A DNA stretch of 64,000 nt from Halovenus rubra (lineage in GTDB: Archaea > Halobacteriota > Halobacteria > Halobacteriales > Haloarculaceae). The stretch lies in assembly GCF_026586665.1 (NCBI RefSeq), contig NZ_JAODIY010000009.1, forward strand, positions 248,001 through 312,000, in the 5' to 3' direction. A program made the position numbers and the translations under genes. Each line of letters starts with the position of its first letter. The stretch's first letter is position 1. The notes beneath the pieces are model-generated. The model had not been told where the DNA came from. It made no database searches and worked only from the letters and a program-made list of their open reading frames with translations. This document shows, in pieces, positions 45,869 through 54,158 of the stretch.

Positions 45869-47020
45869 ATGGATGTAGCAGTACTCGGTGCGTCGATGAC
45901 GCCATTTGGAACACGCGAACCGTGGGTTCGTGAGTTGGCAACTGACGCCGCAATTGCCTGTCTTGACGATGCCGGAGTCGACCCCTCCGCGCTTGACCAT
46001 CTCTACCTCTCGAATATGGCTAGCGGGGAGTTCGAAGGGCAGACTGGTGTGATGAACGCCGTCGCACACGATATCGGTGCCGTCCCAGCGTACACACAAC
46101 GAGTCGGCCAGACATCTGCCTCGGGCGGGGCTGGCCTGTATGCCGCGTGGCAGTCAATTGCCTCCGGCGCAAGCGAACTGACGTTGCTCGTGGGTGCAGA
46201 GAAGATGACACAGCAGAGTACCGGTGAAGCAGGAGACGTTATCGCTTCGCTCACACATCCGGCAGAGTACGCCCATGGGGTTACCCTTCCATCGTTTGCG
46301 GGACTTACTGCCCGGACGTATCTCGAAAGATACGACGCACCTCGTGAGAGTCTCGCCCATGTAGCTGTCAAAAACCACCAGAACGCACGCAGGAATCCTG
46401 ATGCACAGTTTCAGAAAGATCTCGATATCGAGACGGCGATGTCCAGTCCTGTCGTTGCAGAGCCGCTTCGTCTCTACGATTACTGCCCATTAACCGACGG
46501 TAGCGCGGCGTTACTGTTTTGTCCTGTCTCAGTTGCACGCGAATACACCGACGAATTCGTCGTCCTCTCTGGCGTCGGCGGTGCAACTGATACACACGTC
46601 GTACACGAACGTGACGACCCGACTTGGATGAGCGCAGTTGCTAACAGTGGACGGCAAGCATTCGAAATGGCCGGTTGCGGTCCTGCAGATATCGATGTCG
46701 CAGAGCTTCACGACATGGTGACGCTGCTCGAAATCCTCCAGCTAGAGGCATTTGGCTTCGCTGAACGTGGTGAAGGATGGCGCTTTGCAGTAAACGGAAC
46801 GACAGCACTGGACGGGTCGCTCCCAGTCAATCCATCGGGCGGACTAAAAGCGCGTGGTCATCCACTTGGAGCCACTGGCGTGGCCCAGGCAGTAGAAATT
46901 TACCGGCAGCTACTCGGGAAGGTAGATGGGCGGCAGGTTGACGCAGAGCGTGGACTGACCTGTAACGTTGGCGGGTTCGGGAACTGTGTCACGAGTGCGG
47001 TACTGGAGGTGGCCGAATGA
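45869..47020 (+). CDS. Thiolase-family protein lacking the nucleophilic cysteine
   Basis: The 383-residue protein has the full thiolase fold of the archaeal SCP-x/acetoacetyl-CoA type, including ARGHPLGATG with the active His near the end. The acylated Cys, normally in a CASGG motif, is Ser (QTSASGGAGL), and the second Cys region reads NVGGFGNCV. Related haloarchaeal sequences share this as I recall, so it is a subfamily trait rather than a local error. Its stop overlaps the DUF35 gene by ATGA, as in archaeal thiolase/HMG-CoA synthase/DUF35 complexes, but no HMG-CoA synthase is present. Acyl-CoA binding without condensation is possible. Confidence 0.85.
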   Translation: MDVAVLGASMTPFGTREPWVRELATDAAIACLDDAGVDPSALDHLYLSNMASGEFEGQTGVMNAVAHDIGAVPAYTQRVGQTSASGGAGLYAAWQSIASGASELTLLVGAEKMTQQSTGEAGDVIASLTHPAEYAHGVTLPSFAGLTARTYLERYDAPRESLAHVAVKNHQNARRNPDAQFQKDLDIETAMSSPVVAEPLRLYDYCPLTDGSAALLFCPVSVAREYTDEFVVLSGVGGATDTHVVHERDDPTWMSAVANSGRQAFEMAGCGPADIDVAELHDMVTLLEILQLEAFGFAERGEGWRFAVNGTTALDGSLPVNPSGGLKARGHPLGATGVAQAVEIYRQLLGKVDGRQVDAERGLTCNVGGFGNCVTSAVLEVAE

Positions 47021-47430
47021 CAGAACGAGCCTCGTCTACAGATAGGGATGTCGAGCACCACCAACTGCTGGCACACGGGTGTCAAAACGACCATTTCACC
47101 GTTCCCGGTCATCCGCGCTGTCCGGCTTGTGGTGAGCCACAAGAAAAGACCCTAGACCTCACCAAAAAAACAGGCATCGTTAAAACCTGGACACGCGTAG
47201 CAGCCACCCCTCCGGGAGTTCGCGAACCGAATACACTCGCAATCGTCGAGTTTGCTCTCGAGGTGGATACCGTCAGCATGCTTGGAGGTACGATTGAACA
47301 AGTCTCTCTCGGGGAACAGGTACGACCAGTGTATATCGACACGCTGCGTGATGCCGACGAGAGCGTCCGGCAGGGGGCAAACCAATCGTGGGGTGGGTTC
47401 CGATTCGAGCCGGTGTCACCCGACGAGTGA
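47017..47430 (+). CDS. DUF35 OB-fold acyl-CoA-binding protein
   Basis: The 137-residue protein has the rubredoxin-like zinc ribbon at the N-terminus (CQNDHFTVPGHPRCPACG, giving C-x13-C-x2-C) and the OB-fold (TWTRVAATPPGVREPNTLAI). DUF35 proteins bridge thiolase and HMG-CoA synthase in archaea and channel acyl-CoA. The four-base overlap with the upstream thiolase-like gene indicates a shared complex. Confidence 0.85.
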   Translation: MTERASSTDRDVEHHQLLAHGCQNDHFTVPGHPRCPACGEPQEKTLDLTKKTGIVKTWTRVAATPPGVREPNTLAIVEFALEVDTVSMLGGTIEQVSLGEQVRPVYIDTLRDADESVRQGANQSWGGFRFEPVSPDE

Positions 47431-47469
47431 ACCAGCACACGTAAATATAGCCACATGCCACCGGTACAC

Positions 47470-48324
47470 ATGGACGCACAAGCGTCAGCTCCTGGGGCAG
47501 GGACTGTGTTGAATGCGCTGGCGACCGGTGTGGGCTCCGCCTTCGCAATCGACCTGACGGTAACAGCAACTGTTTCGCTGACGGATACGACAGGCGTGAC
47601 TGGTTCTATTGACGGTGTTGAAGGGGCTGATACGCACCTTATCGAACGTTGTGTCGAGATTGTTACTGAGAGGTATGGTACTGGGGAAGGTGGAACAGTC
47701 AGAACCGAAAGCGAGATTCCAATCGCGTCTGGGTTAAAATCATCCAGCGCGGCGGCCAACGCGACAGTCCTCGCTACGTTATCAGCCCTTGGCGTCGCAG
47801 ACGAGGTGTCACGGACGAAAGCCGCAAAGATTGGGGTGGAAGCTGCGCGGGATGTCGGGGTCACTGTCACTGGTGCATTCGACGATGCTAGCGCGAGCAT
47901 GCTCGGTGGCGTTACCGTCACAGACAATGAAACAGACACTGTGATTCACAGCGAGAACCGAGAGTGGGACGTTCTTGTCTGGACACCACCCGAACAGGCT
48001 TTTAGCAGCGAGGCATCGGTCGACCGGTGTCGACAACTCGCGCCCGTTGCAGATCTTCTTGCAGACCTTACACTCGATGGGGCATTCGAGAAAGGAATGA
48101 CTCTCAACGGCTTTCTATTCTGTGCGGCTCTAGATTTCTCTCCCGAGCCGCTGATGGAGGCATTGCCGGATGCAGCGGGCGTTTCGCTTTCGGGAACTGG
48201 ACCAAGCTTTACAGCAGTCGGGACGCGGGCTGAGCTAAAGCCTGTTAAGGAACGCTGGCAACAGCGACCCGGAACGACACTGCTTACAACCACTGAGACA
48301 AATGGAGCAATCATCCATGACTGA
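47470..48324 (+). CDS. aroK: Shikimate kinase, archaeal GHMP type
   Basis: The 284-residue kinase belongs to the GHMP family rather than the bacterial AroK fold. It has motif 1 (SAPGAGTVLNALATGVGSAF), motif 2 (PIASGLKSSSAAANATVLAT) and motif 3 (VSLSGTGPSFTAVG). It phosphorylates shikimate in aromatic amino acid synthesis. The start MDAQASAPGAGT at 47470 is preferred over a codon five residues upstream. It overlaps the chorismate mutase gene by 8 bases, and the two enzymes act two steps apart in the pathway. Confidence 0.93.
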   Translation: MDAQASAPGAGTVLNALATGVGSAFAIDLTVTATVSLTDTTGVTGSIDGVEGADTHLIERCVEIVTERYGTGEGGTVRTESEIPIASGLKSSSAAANATVLATLSALGVADEVSRTKAAKIGVEAARDVGVTVTGAFDDASASMLGGVTVTDNETDTVIHSENREWDVLVWTPPEQAFSSEASVDRCRQLAPVADLLADLTLDGAFEKGMTLNGFLFCAALDFSPEPLMEALPDAAGVSLSGTGPSFTAVGTRAELKPVKERWQQRPGTTLLTTTETNGAIIHD

Positions 48325-48628
48325 ACATACAGCAACAGATGACGGCATCGACCCCGAAGAGATGACACTCGAAGAACTCCGCGAAGAAATCGAAGGTATC
48401 GACCAAGAGCTGGTCGAACTCATTGCGCGGCGGACCTACGTGGCACACACGATTGCCGAAGTAAAAGAACAAAGGGGGCTGCCGACTGTCGATGAAGGCC
48501 AAGAACAGCAGGTGATGGACCGTGCTGGCGAGAACGCTGAGCGGTTTGATGTCGATGCAAACCTCGTAAAAGCCATTTTTAGACTCCTCATCGAGTTGAA
48601 CAAGGTCGAACAAAGACAAAATCGGTAA
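48317..48628 (+). CDS. Chorismate mutase, AroQ type
   Basis: The 103-residue all-helical enzyme converts chorismate to prephenate. AroQ features: LEELREEIEGIDQELVELIA with active-site-type Arg/Glu in the first helix, RRTYVAHTIAEVK, and a C-terminal helix ending LLIELNKVEQ. The ATG at 48317 lies inside the end of the shikimate kinase gene and gives MTEHTATDDG; a codon at 48302 is in frame but less likely. It is coupled to shikimate kinase. Confidence 0.9.
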   Translation: MTEHTATDDGIDPEEMTLEELREEIEGIDQELVELIARRTYVAHTIAEVKEQRGLPTVDEGQEQQVMDRAGENAERFDVDANLVKAIFRLLIELNKVEQRQNR

Positions 48629-49735
48629 ATCGCAAGACATCGCTGCGATGGTGGTTCTTCCAGAAAGTCGTTTAAATAGGGTATAAGCCAACGAAGCAGA
48701 AACGCAAAAATAGTCGCTCTGTCGAAATACTCGTCGGGTGCCCGGAATTGCGTACTAAAGACGGATCACTTATTTAGCTCTGAACTCACAGAGACAGAAT
48801 CTAAATCGAGTTGGCACAGAGGGTAATAGAACTGGTTGTCAGACTCTCAGCAACCTTCCTGACTATCTAAGACCTTACTGAGAAATCGGGTTGTGCTGTA
48901 CACATTCCGGCCTGTGTAGTTTTGACCGAGAGTATACCAGACTGGCACCACTCACATATTGTTGGCCCAAGCAGTTGACGCGCCTCATACCGAGATGTCG
49001 GTGGTGTCAAATAGCTCAGTTCTGTCAGTGAGCTGTGGCTCGCCTTTGTCAATATAAAGACAACACTCGGCATCACTTCTTGCTTGGCTCGGTCAATGGC
49101 GAAAACACCACCATCCAGTGTACTCCTCTTGCCGACCAAATCTTCAGACAGATGGAGTATGAGCCCGGAATCCGGGGCACGCGCCAGGGGCCTCAGCTCC
49201 CCGGCGAACTTGTCCACGGGATGTGGGAAGTCAAACTGCTGTATACGGAAACTGGTGGAGACAGGGGAGAACAACAAGGAAGATTAACCGAAGGTGGAGG
49301 TTCTCCACAGTTGGCCGAGATCGAGCGTGAGGCCTTACGCGAACTCCTCGTAGGTTACTCTGGCCCTCAGCGAGACAATCTGGAGTCCCTCGCCGACACA
49401 CTAGATATTTCTGCCAATCAAGAACAGACCGATCAGAATGGGGGCGGTTCACTGTCTTCATCCTCACGCCAACCTGGTTTGACATGGGCACCCGTCAGCA
49501 CTTAGGGAATAGAAGGTGTTCACCGGAAACCAGATTTAGCTCCGAGTTTCTTAGGACCGAAGAGGTCCACCCGAACCCCATTTTGCCGCGAACAACTCGT
49601 GAGCGGCAACTGGGCGCAGCGGGTTCGAGAGAGAAACGAGCGACGAGAAAAGCGACTTTCGCGTGGTTTGCAGTGAAGACAACGAGAGTGTGAACCGTGT
49701 GATCGACACGGGAGCGTTCCGTCACTCGGTCGTCG
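48629..49735. other. Gene-poor boundary between core genes and accessory block
   Basis: The 1.1 kb holds no gene I can support. A plus-strand open frame at about 49035-49505 has one HTH-like stretch (LESLADTLDIS) and may be the decayed end of a bacterio-opsin-activator-like regulator, but nothing else in it fits. It marks the left edge of the accessory, often higher-G+C region. Confidence 0.35.
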
Positions 49736-52700
49736 TTAGTTCAGGTCGTTATAGAGCTCTTTTCCGCTTCCGGTGATTTCGGCTTCGTGCCAGAACGTGC
49801 CACCAGCCATCGCTCGCGTTTCGATGTAGCCGTACTTAGCTTTCCCCAAGAAGAGGTCGTCGACCCACTTGCCAAGCGTGTCGAGATACCAGATGGTGCG
49901 GTCGAGTTCTTCCTCATCGAGGAACGACACCTCTTGCATCTGTTCTCGAGTGATCGCCGGCGTGTCCGGATTATGACGTGCTTCCTGGTAGAGGGGTTCG
50001 AGCACGTCCAGTATCTTGTGTTCCTCGACGACTTCCTCGCCGGTGTGATTCTCATAGAGGTGGATACCGCCCGGTCGGCTCTCGATGAGCGCGTACCGGT
50101 TTTTGTCTTCGTAGCCAACACAGCCTTTCTTCGCGAGTTGCTGGAGCGTGTGCTTGGCCAGTCCTTCGCTTGCGCCAGAAACGAGGTCGTCGACCTCACT
50201 CTGAATGTTGTTCGAGTTGAGGTGGACAAATCTGTCACTGTCGACCCACTGGTCACAGATGATACCCAGAACGACCGCTTCGAGTTCCTCATCAGTTGGT
50301 TCGTCGGGGTCCTCGACCTGCTCGAGTGCAATCTGGGTGAACTTGTCGTCGTCTTCGGTCTCGTCGTCTTCGGGCTGTGTTGCAGTTTTGCCCTCGCGGA
50401 CATCCATTGACCCAACACTCGCGTCGGGCTCGATTGGGTCTGCACCTTCGGTGAGTGCCAGCAGTGGTTCGTCGTGTCCGTTTTCGACGACGAACACTGC
50501 GCCGTCAGCGATAATTGGGTTGGTCTTGACGCCCTCGTTTTCGTACTCCCAGACCATCTCTTTGGCCTCAGGGTCGATCGCCTGAATCGATCCGCCGGCA
50601 TTCCCGGCAAAGAAGAGTCCGTCGGCAAAGCTGAGCGTTCGGAGTCGGTCGTCTGACTCGTACATGTAGAGTTCCTCTCCGCTTTCGATGTCGTAGCCGA
50701 CGATTCCGTTCTGCGTAATGGCGTAGACGACGTCGTCAACGACGGTCGGCGAGCTGTAGTGAGAGTTCGTCGAGCGCCAGACCTGTTCGCCGGTTTCGGA
50801 GTCGAGGGCGTTCATATCGGAGTAGCCGCTGTTCATCACGAAGATGTGGTCACCCGCCGCTGCGGGTGCTGTCTCGAACTCGGCCCTGGTCGGTTCCCAC
50901 TTCCACTCGTCGATCTCGTACTCGGGGTTGATCGCGTAGAACGCGTCGCCACCGTCACCGAAGTAGACCCAGCCGTCGTGAACGACTGGGGAACAGGTGA
51001 CATAGCGGTGGTCTGCCTCGAAGCTCCAGTCTACCTCGCCAGTTTCGGCATCGAGTGCATACAGCATACCGTTGCCACGGCACGTGATGTAGACGAGGCC
51101 GTCGTCGATAGTCGGTTTGGCGACGAACCCAAGTGATGCTTCGTCCTCCGGTTCGAACGTCCATTCGAGTTCGCCACTCTCGGCGTCGATACCGAAGACG
51201 ATGCCGTCGCGTGTTCCACCGACCACGTACCCTTCGCCCGCTGAGACATTTGTCTGCATCGGCTCGTCGAGTTCACACTCCCAGAGTACACCACCTGATT
51301 CGACATCGTAGGCACGAACACTGTCATCGTTTGTCGCGGTGAACGCTGCACCGTAGGCAATCGCAGGCGGTGCGTCGTTAATCGAGTCAGCCGTCCACGG
51401 TGGCTTTTTGGGTTCTTCTTCCGGCACACCGCCGCCCGCGTAGCCGGTCCGCGTCGCAAGGCCCTGAGACGTCGACCAGCCGTCGTCTGCAGTCTGGTCA
51501 GTCTCCATCGATGGGCCATCGTCGGCGTCTTCTTCTGGCGGTTCGTCCTCGACAGCTTCGTCTTCGAGTTCGGCGTCGCGAATATCCATCTCGCCAATCG
51601 AGGCGTCGGCCTCAATCGGGTCTGCGCCTTCGGTGAGTGCCATCAGTGGCTCATCCCAGCTATTCTCCATGACAAACACTGCGCCGTCGGCGATAACTGG
51701 ATTGGTGTCGACACCCTCGTTTTCGTACTCCCAGACGAGTTCGTCTGCGTCAGGGTCAATTGCCTTGACCGAGCCTCTGGTGTTACCGGCAATCAGCAGC
51801 CCTTCGGCGAACCCGAGTGATTCGAGTTTGCCATCGGCCTCGAACGTGTAAATCTCCTCGCCGTCTTCGATGTCGTACCCGACGATACCGCTGTCGGTGG
51901 CCGCATAGACAGTGTCACCGACGACAGTCGGAGAGCCGTTGTGGAAGTTGGTGCTGCGCCAGACCTGCTCGCCGCTCTCGGCGTCGAAGGCGTGGAGATC
52001 CGTGTCAGCGTTGGCGATAATCAGGTCACCAGCCACCGCTGGTGCGGTCTCGAAGTCAGCGCGCATTTCGTGGGTCCACTCGTCAATTGCGTACTCGGGA
52101 TTGACAGCGTAGAAGTCACCGCCGCCGTCGCCGAAGTACACCCAGCCGTCGTGGACGACCGGTGGGCATCTGAGATATCGTTCATTTGCTTCGAAACTCC
52201 ACTCTTCGTCGCCACTTTCGGCGTCGAGTGCGTAGAGCATGCCGTTGCCACGACATGGGAGGTAGACAGTCCCGTCGTCAATGGTGGGACGTGCCATGAA
52301 CGCCAGCGAGGTATCGGCTTCTGGTTCGAACGTCCACTCGGCCTCGCCAGACACGGCGTCGATGCCGAAGGCGACCCCGTCGCGGGTGCCACCGAAGACG
52401 CGTCCGTCTGCGACCGCGACGTTGGATTTTACCTTTCCATCCACGTTACACTCCCAGTGCAACTCGCCGGATTCGATGTCGTAGGCGCGCACTGACTCGT
52501 CGTCTGAGGCAGTGAAGACAGCGCCATATGCGACCGCAGGTGCAGTATCGTTGTCTGCCTCGGCTGTCCACGGTGGTTTCTTTGGCTCCTCGTGTGGAAC
52601 ACCGCCGCCAGCGTAGCCGGTCCGCGTCGCGAGACCCTGGGACATCGACCAGTTGTCTGTTGTTGTCTGTGTCGTCTCGGTCGACGGCCCGTCGTCGAGG

Positions 52701-53881
52701 TCTTCTTCTGCGGGTTCGTCCTCAATGTCGTCTTCGTTCTCGTCGTCGATAGCCATCTCGCGGATATCCATCTGGCTGACTGTTGCCGCTGGCTCGATGT
52801 CGTCAGCACCTTCGGTGAGGGCGTAAAGTGCGTCGCCGGTGGTCTTGTCGACTGCGAAGACTGCCCCGTCTGCGACGACGACCGGCGACTCAACGCGCTT
52901 GTCCGTCTCGAACTCCCAGAGGGTTTCGTCTGTCTCGGTATCGACGGCAACGATTGTCTCGTCGTACGTGGCGAAGTACAGCACGCCGTCGGCAAACGCT
53001 GGCGAAAAGTTCTTGCGGGCATCAGTCTCGTAGGTAACGATCTGCTCGCCAGTCTCTGCGTCGTAGCCGACGATACCGTCGTCGATTCCAGCGTAAACCA
53101 CGTCATCGACGACTGTCGGAGAGCCGTTGTGCGTGTTTGTACTGCGCCAGACCTGCTCGCCGCTCTCGGCGTCGAAAGCGTGGAGATTCGAGTCAGAGTT
53201 GGCGAAAATGAGGCCGTTGGCTGCTGCAGGCGCAGTCTCGAACGTGCCACGCATCTCGTGGGTCCACTCGTCGATTGCGTATTCGGGATTGACTCCGAAG
53301 AAGTCGCCGTTGCCGTCGCCGAAGTACACCCAGTCGTCGTACACAACTGGTGGGCACTCTAGGTATCGGTAGTTCGCCTCGAACTCCCACTCGGTCTCGC
53401 CGGTTGCGGCGTCGAGTGCGTACATCATACCGTTGCCGCGACACGGCGTATAGACGACGCCGTCGTCGATCGTTGGCTTTGCAGTAAACGCCAGTGACGC
53501 CTCGGCCTCTGGTTCGAACGTCCACTCGATCTCGCCACTCGCCGCATCGATTGCGAAAAACTGCCCGTCGCGTGTCCCCCCGAACACACGACCGTCGGAA
53601 ACAGAGACGTTCGCGTTCATCCGCCCGTCGACATCACACTCCCAGAGTGTCTCACCGGACGCGATGTCGTACGCACAGACTGATCCGTCACCAGACGCAG
53701 TGAACACTGCACCGTAGGCGACTGCCGGCGGACTCTCCCGAATTGCTGCCGCCCGCAGCGGTGGCTTTTTCGGTACCTCTCTTGGTATATCTCCGCCGGC
53801 GTAGCCTGTTCGTCGCCGATCGAACTGTGAGGTTGTCCACTCTTCGTTCTCTGCTTCCTGTCGGTGTTGTCCGTGTGACAT
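49736..53881 (-). CDS. Giant protein with three PQQ-type beta-propellers and winged-helix C-terminus
   Basis: The 1381-residue protein starts MSHGQHRQEAENEEWTTSQF. There is no signal peptide or membrane helix, so it is predicted to stay in the cytoplasm. Three tandem copies of a ~390-residue unit each begin RTGYAGG, continue with EEPKKPPWTA-like sequence, and contain PQQ_2-type blades (AYDIASGETLWECDVDGRMN; YALDAATGETEWEFEANYRY). Glu/Asp-rich linkers join the units. The last ~180 residues contain two winged-helix-like segments (GLAKHTLQQLAKKGCVGYED; REQMQEVSFLDEEELDRTIW). PQQ-dehydrogenase residues are not evident, so a binding scaffold or sensor is likelier. It is divergent from the wH-NTPase-TPR gene. 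Codons look G+C-rich. Confidence 0.88.
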   Translation of the reverse strand: MSHGQHRQEAENEEWTTSQFDRRRTGYAGGDIPREVPKKPPLRAAAIRESPPAVAYGAVFTASGDGSVCAYDIASGETLWECDVDGRMNANVSVSDGRVFGGTRDGQFFAIDAASGEIEWTFEPEAEASLAFTAKPTIDDGVVYTPCRGNGMMYALDAATGETEWEFEANYRYLECPPVVYDDWVYFGDGNGDFFGVNPEYAIDEWTHEMRGTFETAPAAANGLIFANSDSNLHAFDAESGEQVWRSTNTHNGSPTVVDDVVYAGIDDGIVGYDAETGEQIVTYETDARKNFSPAFADGVLYFATYDETIVAVDTETDETLWEFETDKRVESPVVVADGAVFAVDKTTGDALYALTEGADDIEPAATVSQMDIREMAIDDENEDDIEDEPAEEDLDDGPSTETTQTTTDNWSMSQGLATRTGYAGGGVPHEEPKKPPWTAEADNDTAPAVAYGAVFTASDDESVRAYDIESGELHWECNVDGKVKSNVAVADGRVFGGTRDGVAFGIDAVSGEAEWTFEPEADTSLAFMARPTIDDGTVYLPCRGNGMLYALDAESGDEEWSFEANERYLRCPPVVHDGWVYFGDGGGDFYAVNPEYAIDEWTHEMRADFETAPAVAGDLIIANADTDLHAFDAESGEQVWRSTNFHNGSPTVVGDTVYAATDSGIVGYDIEDGEEIYTFEADGKLESLGFAEGLLIAGNTRGSVKAIDPDADELVWEYENEGVDTNPVIADGAVFVMENSWDEPLMALTEGADPIEADASIGEMDIRDAELEDEAVEDEPPEEDADDGPSMETDQTADDGWSTSQGLATRTGYAGGGVPEEEPKKPPWTADSINDAPPAIAYGAAFTATNDDSVRAYDVESGGVLWECELDEPMQTNVSAGEGYVVGGTRDGIVFGIDAESGELEWTFEPEDEASLGFVAKPTIDDGLVYITCRGNGMLYALDAETGEVDWSFEADHRYVTCSPVVHDGWVYFGDGGDAFYAINPEYEIDEWKWEPTRAEFETAPAAAGDHIFVMNSGYSDMNALDSETGEQVWRSTNSHYSSPTVVDDVVYAITQNGIVGYDIESGEELYMYESDDRLRTLSFADGLFFAGNAGGSIQAIDPEAKEMVWEYENEGVKTNPIIADGAVFVVENGHDEPLLALTEGADPIEPDASVGSMDVREGKTATQPEDDETEDDDKFTQIALEQVEDPDEPTDEELEAVVLGIICDQWVDSDRFVHLNSNNIQSEVDDLVSGASEGLAKHTLQQLAKKGCVGYEDKNRYALIESRPGGIHLYENHTGEEVVEEHKILDVLEPLYQEARHNPDTPAITREQMQEVSFLDEEELDRTIWYLDTLGKWVDDLFLGKAKYGYIETRAMAGGTFWHEAEITGSGKELYNDLN
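50395..51451 (-). repeat. Propeller unit 3 (coding repeat)
   Basis: Third copy of the ~390-codon unit. It begins at RTGYAGGGVPEEEPKKPPWT and ends near PDASVGSMDVRE. It is nearly identical in layout to units 1 and 2, which points to recent internal duplication or conversion. Confidence 0.7.
51452..52624 (-). repeat. Propeller unit 2 (coding repeat)
   Basis: Second copy, 391 codons from RTGYAGGGVPHEEPKKPPWT to the acidic linker before unit 3. It shares long stretches with unit 3, for example VWEYENEGV and SPTVV. Confidence 0.7.
52625..53812 (-). repeat. Propeller unit 1 (coding repeat)
   Basis: First copy, 396 codons from RTGYAGGDIPREVPKKPPLR to the acidic linker (EDEPAEEDLDDGPSTETTQ). It is the most diverged of the three. 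Confidence 0.7.
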
Positions 53882-54158
53882 CAACTGAACGAAAACCGTG
53901 TACCCACCTTAACTCACCGTCTGTGAACGTGTTCACCCCGTGACCACACTTGTCTGAATTATATAACGAATTAGCAGACTGATGCTGTCTAGCTGTACTC
54001 ACCGAGTGGTCGCTGCTCGTCGGCAAATCGGTCCCAGATGGCGGGCAGAGAACGATTATCAGTATCACGAAGCCACCCACAGTGACTGGTAGAGCGACGT
54101 GTTGGTCGCCACGACGACAACGACGTATTTTTATCATCTTCAGGTAACTGTTCCCATC
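53882..54158. promoter_or_regulatory. Divergent promoter region of the propeller/NTPase pair
   Basis: The 277 bases separate the two start codons. TATTTTTATC at 54126-54135 is placed 24-33 bases before the NTPase ATG, and A/T-rich GAATTATATAACGAATTAG at about 53956-53974 may serve the propeller gene. A regulator bound here could control both genes; both products carry winged-helix-like domains. Confidence 0.5.

Noticed and set aside
49035-49505. Coding gene with a helix-turn-helix
   Set aside because: Only one short stretch (LESLADTLDIS) resembles an HTH; the rest has no domain character and a comparable antisense frame exists.
50205-53372. Long antisense reading frames over the propeller gene
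   Set aside because: They arise from biased codon use in a G+C-rich, repetitive gene and have no recognisable domains.
49736-53881. PQQ-dependent alcohol or glucose dehydrogenase
   Set aside because: No signal peptide, no disulfide or calcium/PQQ-ligand motifs seen, three tandem propellers and winged-helix-like segments at the end.
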